Positions 17,376-25,126 of a stretch of DNA of 64,000 nt are shown in pieces (the stretch's first letter is position 1; every line of letters begins with the position of its first letter). The position numbers and the translations under genes are program-made. The notes under the pieces are model-generated. The model had not been told where the DNA came from, searched no databases, and saw only the letters and a list, made by a program, of their open reading frames with translations. The stretch is from Streptomyces sp. CB02923 (lineage in GTDB: Bacteria > Actinomycetota > Actinomycetes > Streptomycetales > Streptomycetaceae): NCBI RefSeq assembly GCF_001905005.1, contig NZ_LWKZ01000026.1, positions 248,001 through 312,000 on the forward strand, in the 5' to 3' direction.

Positions 17376-18377
17376 CTAGGTACCGGGACCGGTTTCGGTT
17401 TCGGTCCCGTCTCCGGTGAAAGGCTTGAGCGGTTCGCCCCGCACCGATGTGGACACGAATCCGTCCGGCCCGACCGGGCGGTCCCCCAGGACCAGTACCC
17501 GGTACATCCTGCGCCGGTAGTCGGTGTGGTGGAGATCGGCGGGCTGGAGGTGGGCCACCGCGCGGTTGTCCCAGACGGCGACATCACCGGGCTCCCAGTG
17601 GTGCCGCACGGTGTATTCGGGACGGCTGACGTGGGCGAAGAGCAGTCCGAGAATGCCGTCGCTCTCCCAGGGGAGCACTCCGTCGACGTGGGATACGGAT
17701 GCCGGCGGCAGGAAGAGCGCCTTCTGCTTCGTCTCCGGGTGCACGCGCACCACCGGATGGAGGGTCAGCAGCGTCTGGCTGAGCCGTTTTCGGATGATCT
17801 CAAGGTCTTCTTCATCGGAGAACAGCAGCCGTACTCCGGCATGCAAGGCATGTTCGGCTCTCAGGTTGTCAGCCAGCTGCTGAAGGGGTCGGGACAGCCC
17901 TTCATAAGCGGCGACGAGATTGGTCCACTGGGTGTCGCCGCCGTACTCGGTCGCCACTTCACACCTGAGCACCGATATCGCGGGCGGATTGACGGCTGAG
18001 GCGATGTCCACATGCCAACCGGAGTCGTGGCGGAGCGACTTGCGGTACAGCCGCTCCTCGAATCTCAGGCCGAGCCGGGCGCCTTTCGCGTCGGGATCGA
18101 CGATGAGGATCTCCGGGAAACCTTCCGGGTGCGTGCCGTGCTGCGAGCCGGGCAGGCGGGTCACCTCGCCGAAACGACGCGCGAAAGCCACATGGGTGGC
18201 GTGACTCAAACGCTGTCGGCGAAAGAAAATCACCTTGTACCGGAGCAGGGTGGCACGGATCTCCCGCATCGTGCCGGGCTCGTGTTCATCCATGGCCGTC
18301 AGATCCACACCGCGAATGTCCGCCCCGATTTTCCCCGCGACGCAGCGCACCTCGATCCCGGAAGGCCTCTTGGTCAT
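17376..18377 (-). CDS. TauD/TfdA-family Fe(II)/2-oxoglutarate dioxygenase (copy 2)
   Basis: 333 residues, strong GGAGGGAGGGG site upstream of the ATG. The triad motifs match copy 1 at 5105: GWHVDI (His, Asp) and NRAVAHLQP (distal His), and long stretches such as GGDTQWTNLVAA are shared. The two proteins look well over half identical, a duplication inside the block followed by divergence. The C-terminus ends in a Thr/Glu/Gly tail. It stands alone on the minus strand between plus-strand genes; whether it does a second hydroxylation or replaces copy 1 is unknown. Confidence 0.9.
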   Translation of the reverse strand: MTKRPSGIEVRCVAGKIGADIRGVDLTAMDEHEPGTMREIRATLLRYKVIFFRRQRLSHATHVAFARRFGEVTRLPGSQHGTHPEGFPEILIVDPDAKGARLGLRFEERLYRKSLRHDSGWHVDIASAVNPPAISVLRCEVATEYGGDTQWTNLVAAYEGLSRPLQQLADNLRAEHALHAGVRLLFSDEEDLEIIRKRLSQTLLTLHPVVRVHPETKQKALFLPPASVSHVDGVLPWESDGILGLLFAHVSRPEYTVRHHWEPGDVAVWDNRAVAHLQPADLHHTDYRRRMYRVLVLGDRPVGPDGFVSTSVRGEPLKPFTGDGTETETGPGT

Positions 18378-18614
18378 GCTACGCCCCTCCCTCCCCCAAC
18401 CGGTCGCGCACGAGAGGAATTCAGCAGGCAGCCGGCAATCAACCCATTCGATTATCGGCAGCCATGAGGGGCCGTCAAGGATCCGCGACGTCTCAGCTTG
18501 CCGATCCGGCCAGGTTCCGGACCGAAAACCGTCGGCCCCCTGGCCTCTCGCGTCACCACTCCCCCTCGCGTCCGGCCCAGCAGGCACTTCACGCGCCTCA
18601 AGGGCGGCCTCCCC

Positions 18615-18650
18615 TTGAACGGGCGCCAAGTCGCCGTACACTGGGAAACC
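18615..18650 (+). promoter_or_regulatory. probable promoter giving a leaderless mRNA for the aldo/keto reductase
   Basis: TTGAAC (18615-18620) and TACACT (18637-18642) are separated by 16 bp, close to the sigma-70 consensus. The expected transcription start, 7-9 bases after the -10, falls on or next to the ATG at 18651. No ribosome-binding site precedes that ATG, which fits leaderless translation, common in actinomycetes. Confidence 0.65.
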
Positions 18651-19577
18651 ATGCGCTATATCCCACTGGGCACTTCGGGGTTACACGTCTCGGCGGTCGG
18701 CTTGGGATGCAGTGAATTGGGGAGGTCCGTCGGGCTGGATCAGGCGCGTACGGTGGTGAGCGCCGCGCTGGACGCCGGGATCACGCTGTTCGATACGGCT
18801 GATGTCTACGGAAACTCCGAATCCGTGCTCGGTGAATGCCTTCGGAGGCAGCGGCAGGATGTTGTCCTGGCGACCAAGTTCGGGCATCACACCATGGGAA
18901 TGGGGTATGGTCCGGCCGCCGGCGCCAAGGGCGGGCGTGCTTACATTCGCCGCGCCGTCGAGTCCTCCCTCCGAAGGCTCCGTACGGACCATATCGACCT
19001 CTATCAGGTCCATACGCCCGACCCGCACACTCCCGTGGAGGAGACGCTCACCGCTCTGACCGAGCTGGTCCGGGAGGGCAAGGTCCGTTACATCGGGAAC
19101 TCCAATTTCGCGGGCTGGCAGATCGCCGAAGCCGCGTGCACCGCCCGTTCCGGAGGGCTTGAGCCGTTCATCTCCGCGCAGAACCACTGGTCGCTGCTCA
19201 ACCGTGACATCGAGCGGGAAGTCGTCCCGGCCGCACGCCGATTCGGGCTCGGCGTCATACCGTACTTCCCGCTGGCGCACGGACTGCTGACGGGCAAGGT
19301 GCGGCGCGGCAAGGCCATCCCGGCAGGGACCCGCATCGCGGAGAGCGCCTACCAGGTGACGGAGGCACGACTCGACACCGTGGAGGCCTTGATTTCCTGG
19401 GGGCAGAAGAACGGCCGCAGTCTCCTGGAGATCGCCATCGGCGGCCTCGCCGCCTTCCCGGGCTGCAGTTCGGTGATAGCGGGAGCCAAGAAGCCGGAAC
19501 AGGTGAGGGCCAACGCGGCGGCCGGGCAGTGGGTTCCCACCGCCCGTGACCTGAGGGAGATCCTGGAACTGCTGTAG
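18651..19577 (+). CDS. aldo/keto reductase
   Basis: 308 residues starting MRYIPLGTSG. The catalytic tetrad positions are visible: Asp and Tyr in FDTADVYG, Lys in LATKFGHH, His in YQVHTPDP. The cofactor-binding C-terminus (CSSVIAGAKKPEQV) is intact. NADPH-dependent reduction of a carbonyl is the family reaction. It lies between copy 2 of TauD and the tun promoter region, so it may belong to the left block or be independent. Confidence 0.9.
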   Translation: MRYIPLGTSGLHVSAVGLGCSELGRSVGLDQARTVVSAALDAGITLFDTADVYGNSESVLGECLRRQRQDVVLATKFGHHTMGMGYGPAAGAKGGRAYIRRAVESSLRRLRTDHIDLYQVHTPDPHTPVEETLTALTELVREGKVRYIGNSNFAGWQIAEAACTARSGGLEPFISAQNHWSLLNRDIEREVVPAARRFGLGVIPYFPLAHGLLTGKVRRGKAIPAGTRIAESAYQVTEARLDTVEALISWGQKNGRSLLEIAIGGLAAFPGCSSVIAGAKKPEQVRANAAAGQWVPTARDLREILELL

Positions 19578-19743
19578 CAGCCCCTGGACGTATGGATCAC
19601 GAGCGTTGTCAACGGTACGGCGAGCCGACGCGCCGGGTACCGGCCACTCCCCCGGATCACCCGCACCGTGATCGGGCCCCGCCCCGCGGTTCTGACGGAC
19701 CGTCACGAGGCCCTCGCCACAAGGCTGGACATGAATTCTTCGT

Positions 19744-19773
19744 TAAGGATGATCCTTACTCGTCGGTACCGAC
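19744..19773. promoter_or_regulatory. two adjacent perfect palindromes
   Basis: TAAGGATGATCCTTA (19744-19758) and GTCGGTACCGAC (19762-19773) are perfect inverted repeats three bases apart, about 310 and 290 bp upstream of the tunA start. They could be regulator-binding sites or a hairpin after the aldo/keto reductase; there is no T-run. Confidence 0.5.
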
Positions 19774-19920
19774 AACTGTCGCATACGACCAGCCACCCGA
19801 CGGCGGGTTCACGTCAGAGTGGACACTTTCCACCACCTCCACCGATGTGGAACATGGACATCCGAATGAAGCCGCTTTCAGCGATGTCCAGCCCGGACTC
19901 CACCCCGTGCGGCGCTCAAA

Positions 19921-19965
19921 CGTGAAACGGATCACATGTCGATGGTGACTTTCACGGCTTAAGGT
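19921..19965 (+). promoter_or_regulatory. inverted repeat overlapping a possible tun promoter
   Basis: CGTGAAA (19921-19927) and TTTCACG (19950-19956) face each other, with a second inner pair TCAC/GTGA. A -10-like TAAGGT follows at 19960-19965, giving a ~90-base leader to the GTG at 20066. The dyad would lie over the -35 region, as an operator does. No regulator gene is adjacent. Confidence 0.4.
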
Positions 19966-20065
19966 ACCGATGTCGAACATGGGTCCAGTGAGGTTTTCCG
20001 ACACTCCTGCTCCCCACGATCCTCCACCACGCGTTGACCCACTACGGGGATTCCGAGGTATTGGC

Positions 20066-21031
20066 GTGCAGAAAAAATCTTCGAGCGACCGAATTCTCAT
20101 CACTGGCGGCGCCGGCTTCATCGGCGGCCACCTCGCCCGCGCGCTGACGGCCTCCGGGGAGGAGGTCACGGTCCTGGACGACCTGCGGGTACCTCCGATG
20201 GTCCCGCCGGAAGGCACCGGAAAGTTCCTGGAGAAACCTGTCCTGGCACTGGAGGACAGGGACCTCGCGGATGTACGGCTCGTGTACCACCTGGCGTCGT
20301 ACAAGAGCGTCCCGCGCTCGTTCAAGCAGCCGCTCGACTATCTGGACAACGTCGACTCCGGCCGGCACCTGCTGTCCCTGTGCACGGATGTCGGCGTCCC
20401 CAAAGTGATCGTGGGCAGCACCTGCGAGGTCTACGGCGAGGCGGGCACGCTGCCGACACCCGAGACCGGCCCGCTGTCGCCCCGCTCGCCCTATGCGGCG
20501 AGCAAGGTCGGCCTGGAGATGGTGGCCAGGGCCCATCAGCGCGCCGCGGGCGCTCCCGAGGTGGGCGTCGTCCGTTTCTTCAACGTCTACGGTCCCGGCG
20601 AGCGGCCCGACGCCCTGGTGCCGCGGCTCTGCGGAACCCTCTTGTCCAGGAACGAACTGCCCGTGGAGGGCGACGGCGAGCAGCGCCGCGACTTCACCTA
20701 CATCACGGATGTCGTGGACCGTCTCATCGCGCTCGCGGACCGCCCGCTCGCTCCGGTCGTCAACCTCGGTTCGGGCCGGTCCTCTTCCGTCAACGACGTC
20801 GTACGGATTTTGCGGGAGGGTTCCCCGGGCGCCGAGGTGACCCGGAACGCCTCCAGGCCGAACGAGATCAGGGAGTTCCGGGCGGACACCACCCTGCAGG
20901 ACCGGCTCCTCGGGTCGCGGCCGGCCGGTGTGGCCATCGAGGAGGGAGTCCTGCGGACCCTGGAGTGGTGGCAGTCGCGGGACCCGGACGACATACGCCA
21001 GCGTATCTTCCAAGAGGAAGGGGCCGACTGA
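20066..21031 (+). CDS. tunA: TunA: UDP-GlcNAc 5,6-dehydratase (extended SDR)
   Basis: 321 residues from GTG (MQKKSSSDRIL), with GAGG 7 bases upstream; an in-frame ATG at 19970 (353 residues) is possible but adds a low-complexity leader. Extended-SDR features: TGGAGFIGGH, STCEVYG, and YAASK (YxxxK). In the known tunicamycin pathway TunA converts UDP-GlcNAc to the UDP-6-deoxy-5,6-ene exo-glycal, the first committed step. Its TGA overlaps the tunB ATG, the start of an almost unbroken overlapping operon to 32110. Assignment rests on gene order plus family, not on alignment. Confidence 0.92.
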   Translation: MQKKSSSDRILITGGAGFIGGHLARALTASGEEVTVLDDLRVPPMVPPEGTGKFLEKPVLALEDRDLADVRLVYHLASYKSVPRSFKQPLDYLDNVDSGRHLLSLCTDVGVPKVIVGSTCEVYGEAGTLPTPETGPLSPRSPYAASKVGLEMVARAHQRAAGAPEVGVVRFFNVYGPGERPDALVPRLCGTLLSRNELPVEGDGEQRRDFTYITDVVDRLIALADRPLAPVVNLGSGRSSSVNDVVRILREGSPGAEVTRNASRPNEIREFRADTTLQDRLLGSRPAGVAIEEGVLRTLEWWQSRDPDDIRQRIFQEEGAD

Positions 21032-22047
21032 TGCCCGGCTACACCGCGCCCGTACGGGCCAGTCTGGACGTCACCTACGCATGCGACCTGCGCTGCATCC
21101 ACTGCCGTACGAACACCGGTGAGATCCCCGTCCACATCCGCCGCAAGATGCTGTCCATCGAGCAACTCCAGGACATCATGCTGCAGTTGGACCGGATGGG
21201 TACGTTCGAGATCACCCTCACCGGCGGTGAGCCGACGATCCGCAAGGGCTTCTGGCAGCTGCTGGACGTCGTACCGAAGCTGCGCCACTCGACCGTCACC
21301 CTGATCACGAACGCGGCGGCGCACACCCGGGAGCAGCTCGACCGCATCGTGGACAGCGGTATCTCGTCCGTGCGGGTGAGCATGGACGGTACGCGCAAGA
21401 CCTTCGCCGATGTCCGGCTCATGGACGTGTTCGACACGGTCGTGGAGAACTCGGTCTATCTGCGGGACCGCGTGCGCAGTTTCAAGGTGCTGACCACGGT
21501 GATGAAGACCAATCAGCACAACGTGTTCGACCTGGCGCACTACCTGCGGGCCCACGGCTTCCGGCGTCAGGACCTCATCCTGGTGCGGGCGCACGGCCGC
21601 GGAGGCCGCAACCGGCTGCTCCTGACGGAGGAAGAGACCATGGCGGTCCACCGCCGGGTGGCCGTATTCAAGCAGGAGGTGCCGGCCACCGACTTCGACC
21701 TGAATCTCAACGCGCCCTACCTCGTGCCGGGTGAGAAACTCCGCCCCTTCCAGGACGTCGTCATGTTCCCCTATCTGGTGCGCGACAGCAGCGTCGCGAT
21801 CTCCGCCACGGGAGACGTGACCATGAGCCGCCTGTACAGCGCCGCCCCCCTGGGGAACACCAAGAACGCCTCCGTGCAGGAGATCTGGGAACAGGGCCAG
21901 CTCCAACTCGTGCAGGAACAGGAGGAGTTCACGGAGGACAAGCTGCGGGAGATCTTCTGGGACTTCGCGTCCGGCGACGCGTCCGAAGCACCGGTGTTCA
22001 CCTCCCTGCTGGACCGGCAGATCTTCGAAGGCGCGGAGGTGAGGTAG
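21031..22047 (+). CDS. tunB: TunB: radical SAM enzyme, C-C bond formation in tunicamine
   Basis: 338 residues. The radical SAM motif YACDLRCIHC gives Cys18, Cys22 and Cys25; a TGGEPTIR stretch is the SAM-binding GGE motif. A C-terminal part without obvious SPASM cysteine pattern follows. In the pathway TunB is proposed to join the exo-glycal sugar to a uridine-5'-aldehyde by radical chemistry, creating the 11-carbon dialdose. Start overlaps tunA stop; 3 bp separate it from tunC. Confidence 0.92.
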   Translation: MPGYTAPVRASLDVTYACDLRCIHCRTNTGEIPVHIRRKMLSIEQLQDIMLQLDRMGTFEITLTGGEPTIRKGFWQLLDVVPKLRHSTVTLITNAAAHTREQLDRIVDSGISSVRVSMDGTRKTFADVRLMDVFDTVVENSVYLRDRVRSFKVLTTVMKTNQHNVFDLAHYLRAHGFRRQDLILVRAHGRGGRNRLLLTEEETMAVHRRVAVFKQEVPATDFDLNLNAPYLVPGEKLRPFQDVVMFPYLVRDSSVAISATGDVTMSRLYSAAPLGNTKNASVQEIWEQGQLQLVQEQEEFTEDKLREIFWDFASGDASEAPVFTSLLDRQIFEGAEVR

Positions 22048-22050
22048 CCG

Positions 22051-23007
22051 ATGGCCAAGGAGGCGCTGATCCGCCTGTATGACGTCACCCCGTCCCGGCC
22101 CCGGCTCGACGCGCTGGGTTCCGGCGGCTCGTCGCGGGACGCCGCTCCTGTCGTACCGCGGTTCAGGCCGTCCGCGGGCCCCCGGGCCGAGTCCTTCGTG
22201 GAACTGCGCCGGGGAGACGACGTTCTGGGGCGGTGCGGCCTCAACGTCCAGGGGCCGGGCACGGTGGGTGCCTGCGAGACGACGGCCGCGGTCCCCCCGG
22301 CGGACCGTGCGGACGTGCACTGGCTCCTTGTCCACGTGGCGCTGGAGCGGCTCCAGTGGCTCGGGTACGCCTATGCGCTGGTGGACGTCGCCGACCACGC
22401 GGACCGCTTCCCGCCGGAACTGCGGCGGGCGGCGTGGTGGATCCCCGACTCCACCGAGTACAGGAGCGCGGTGCGCCGGGACGACAGGAGCCTGGAGTGG
22501 GCCGATCTCTTCGTCGACTTCCGGACCTGGGTGCCGAGTTCCGCTCCCACGTCCTTGACGGTCAACGGCCGGGACCTGTGGATTCGGCGCCCGGAGGCCA
22601 GCGAGGAGCTGCTGCTCATCGACTGGGTCAAGGACACCTTCGGCGGTGGCTGGGCGAGCGAGCTCCACCGCTCGTTCTCCCGGGACCCGATCTCGTCCGT
22701 GATCGTGGTCGACCGGGACAAGGAGCGTCCGCCCAAGGACCGGCTGCTCGGCTTCCTCGCCTATGACACCGCGCGGCTGGGGATGCTGTCGACGATCGCG
22801 CTGGTGCCCGAGGCGCGGGGGCAGGATCTGTCGCTGGCGACCACGCTCATCGAGGAGTGTCTGCGCGAAGCGCGGGCCAGCGGTATGACCTACGCCGTGC
22901 TCGGAGGTGTGGGCACGGCCCGCCTCGCCGCTCTGCGCGCGTTCAGCGCCTTGTGGACCATCCCCGGCTCGTGCCCGGGAATCTTCGGAAGGGGTGTCCG
23001 GAACTGA
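22051..23007 (+). CDS. tunC: TunC: GNAT-type N-acyltransferase
   Basis: 318 residues. The C-terminal ~110 residues form a GNAT fold: LGFLAYDTARLG, STIALVPEARGQDLS (acyl-CoA/pantetheine loop, a variant of the Q/RxxGxG/A motif) and a terminal helix pair. The N-terminal half is GNAT-like too but lacks the loop, suggesting a tandem arrangement. In tunicamycin assembly TunC attaches the fatty acyl chain to the freed amine made by TunE, with TunK as likely acyl donor. Its TGA overlaps the tunD ATG. Confidence 0.9.
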   Translation: MAKEALIRLYDVTPSRPRLDALGSGGSSRDAAPVVPRFRPSAGPRAESFVELRRGDDVLGRCGLNVQGPGTVGACETTAAVPPADRADVHWLLVHVALERLQWLGYAYALVDVADHADRFPPELRRAAWWIPDSTEYRSAVRRDDRSLEWADLFVDFRTWVPSSAPTSLTVNGRDLWIRRPEASEELLLIDWVKDTFGGGWASELHRSFSRDPISSVIVVDRDKERPPKDRLLGFLAYDTARLGMLSTIALVPEARGQDLSLATTLIEECLREARASGMTYAVLGGVGTARLAALRAFSALWTIPGSCPGIFGRGVRN

Positions 23008-24425
23008 TGGAAATTTTCCTCACCGTCTCCGACCAGGTCTGGGGCGGCAAGCATCGCTACATGTACGACACGGCGCTGGGACTGGCACAGGCCGGTCACG
23101 CGGTCACCGTCGTCGCGGAGGAAGGCGGCGCCATGCTCCAGCGGTGCCGCACCGCAGGCGTGGCGACCGTGGGCGTGCCGGGGTTCGCCGGGGGCGACGC
23201 GGTCGACGGGGTCCGGAGCGCGCTGCGGCGCGAGCGTCCCCACGTCGTGTGCGTCTCCGGCCGGGCGGACGCCGCCGCCGTCCACCAAGCCCGGTCACAG
23301 GACTCCGCCGAGGCGGCCGTGTGCCTCTTCCGCCACTCGGCCTTTCCGCTGGGAACCACCGACGAAGTGCGTGACCTGTTCAGCGGCGTCGACCTGGTCC
23401 TCGCCACGTCCCGGGAGCAGCGGCAGCGCCAGTTCGAGCCGCTGATCACCGCGGGCGTCCTCAAGGAGGACCAGGTCGAGGTGCTCACCAGCGGTGTCGG
23501 TGAGTCTCTGCTCAAGGCTCTGGACGCGGCGGACCGCGACGCGGGACGCCATGAACTGGGCGCTGGTGCCGACCAGTTCGTCTTCCTCGTGCTGGCCCGT
23601 CTGGAGTGGGAGAAGGGCATCGACCGGGTGATCGACGCCTTCGCCGATCTCGAACTGCCGCCGGAGGTGACGCCGCCGCTGCTGGTGATCGCCGGTGGCG
23701 GGCCGCTGGAGGCGGAGTTGACGGACCAGGCCGCCGAACGGGGAGTCGCCGACCGGGTCCGTTTCCTCGGCCACCAGGACGAGGTCGCCTCGCTGCTCGC
23801 GGCCGGTGACGCCGTCGTGCTGGCCAGTACGGTGCCGGAGACGGGTCCGCTCGCCCTGAAGGAGGCCATGGCCGCCGGCCGGCCGGTCATCGCCTCCGTA
23901 CAAGGGGGCATCCCGGAGTTCGTGACGGACGAGCGGCACGGTCTGCTGGTCATGGACGACGAGGACCTGCGGCAGGCGATGCAGCGGCTCCTGGGCGACC
24001 GTGCCGAGGCCGAGGCGATGGGCGCCGCCGGACGCGAGTCCGTACGCGGCGGACATCGCTCGGCCCGGCGCGTGGAATACCTCGTCCACCGGCTGGATCT
24101 GCTGGCGCTGGAGCGCCTCGGCCCGGAGGCGCTCGTCGACGAGCTGGTCTGGGACGACGTGCGGGTGCGCGACGAGACGGACGGCGGCTTCGTCTTCGTG
24201 CCGCGTACCTCGCACATCATGGAACTGGACGGCGACACCCATGCGGTGGTCCGTGCGTCTCTCGAAGCAGGCGATCCGCGTCAGCTGCTCAAGCCCACCC
24301 GGCTGACGCCCGCTGTGCTCACCCACCGGCTCTACGCCATGGGCGCGCTGGTCCGCCCGGGTGTCCTGCCAGTGCCGACGGCTTCCGCCGCGGACACCGG
24401 GCGCCCGGCTCCGGAGCACGTGTGA
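23007..24425 (+). CDS. tunD: TunD: GT4 glycosyltransferase with extra C-terminal domain
   Basis: 472 residues. GT-B fold with VLARLEWEKGIDRVI (start of the donor domain) and PETGPLALKEAMAAGRPVIA (E-x7-E donor site). It is proposed to make the trehalose-like 1,1 bond to GlcNAc using UDP-GlcNAc. Residues ~380-455 lie beyond the usual GT4 fold: a beta hairpin (GFVFVPRTSHIMELDGDTH) then helices ending LTHRLYAMGALVRPG, which looks like a PqqD-type winged helix. That domain call is pattern-based. The stop overlaps the tunE GTG. Confidence 0.9.
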   Translation: MEIFLTVSDQVWGGKHRYMYDTALGLAQAGHAVTVVAEEGGAMLQRCRTAGVATVGVPGFAGGDAVDGVRSALRRERPHVVCVSGRADAAAVHQARSQDSAEAAVCLFRHSAFPLGTTDEVRDLFSGVDLVLATSREQRQRQFEPLITAGVLKEDQVEVLTSGVGESLLKALDAADRDAGRHELGAGADQFVFLVLARLEWEKGIDRVIDAFADLELPPEVTPPLLVIAGGGPLEAELTDQAAERGVADRVRFLGHQDEVASLLAAGDAVVLASTVPETGPLALKEAMAAGRPVIASVQGGIPEFVTDERHGLLVMDDEDLRQAMQRLLGDRAEAEAMGAAGRESVRGGHRSARRVEYLVHRLDLLALERLGPEALVDELVWDDVRVRDETDGGFVFVPRTSHIMELDGDTHAVVRASLEAGDPRQLLKPTRLTPAVLTHRLYAMGALVRPGVLPVPTASAADTGRPAPEHV

Positions 24426-25126
24426 AGGCCCTCGTCATCGCCGCGCACCCGGACGACGAAACGCTCGGTGCCGGGGCCACCGCGTCGGCGCTGAGCCGGC
24501 AGGGGGCGCAGGTGCACATCCACATCCTCGCCGAGGGGGTGTCCCTGCGGCACACGGGGACGACGCTCGACCTGGCGCGGGAACGATGTCAGGCAGCGGC
24601 CAAGGAACTGGGGGCCGCCGACATCTCGTTCGGCGGCCTGGCAGCCGACGGCCGGCTGCCGGCGGATCTTCCGCAGAGCCAGGTCGTCGGCGCGATCGGC
24701 CGGGTGCTGCGCGAGGTGGCGCCCGAAGTGGTCTTCACCCACCACCCGGGCGACATCCACGCGGACCACCGCAGCGTCGCCCACGCCGTGCAGTACGGCA
24801 CGCGGATCCTCGGCGCGGGCCCGGTCCGGCAGGTGCTCCACTTCGAGGTCCTGTCCTCGACGGAACAGCAGACGGGCCTGGTGGCCCCCTTCACCCCTGA
24901 TGTGTTCTACGACGTGACCGGGCACGTCGAGGCCAAGTGCCGGGCTCTGGCCGCCTACCCCGACGAGGTCTACGACCCGCCGCACCCCCGCTCGTTGGCG
25001 GCCGTGCGGACGCTGGCCGCCTACCGGGGGACGCAGGTGGGCGTGGAAGCGGCCGAAGCGTTCATGACCGGACGGGAACTGCGCACACCCATGGCCACCG
25101 GACCGAGCGGAGTTGATGTGGGATGA
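24422..25126 (+). CDS. tunE: TunE: LmbE/PIG-L-type zinc N-deacetylase
   Basis: 234 residues from a GTG overlapping the tunD stop. The zinc motifs are AHPDDE (residues 8-13) and HHPGDIHADH, as in GlcNAc-PI and mycothiol-pathway deacetylases. TunE removes the acetyl group from the GlcNAc-derived tunicamine nitrogen so TunC can add the fatty acid. The ATGA junction with tunF indicates coupled translation. Confidence 0.93.
   Translation: MKALVIAAHPDDETLGAGATASALSRQGAQVHIHILAEGVSLRHTGTTLDLARERCQAAAKELGAADISFGGLAADGRLPADLPQSQVVGAIGRVLREVAPEVVFTHHPGDIHADHRSVAHAVQYGTRILGAGPVRQVLHFEVLSSTEQQTGLVAPFTPDVFYDVTGHVEAKCRALAAYPDEVYDPPHPRSLAAVRTLAAYRGTQVGVEAAEAFMTGRELRTPMATGPSGVDVG

Larger units (their letters stand above)
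19578..20065. other. tun cluster upstream region (488 bp)
   Basis: No gene is seen here. It is less GC-rich than the flanks and contains the palindromes at 19744-19773, an 18-bp imperfect direct repeat (accgatgtGgaacatggA at 19841-19858 and accgatgtCgaacatggG at 19966-19983), and the dyad at 19921-19956. It must carry the promoter for the tun operon. Confidence 0.7.

Noticed and set aside
20698..22668. Long minus-strand frame of about 650 codons
   Set aside because: Mirror of tunA, tunB and tunC; the plus-strand genes have clear motifs.
23096..24419. Two long minus-strand frames over tunD
   Set aside because: Ser/Arg-rich shadows without domains or starts.
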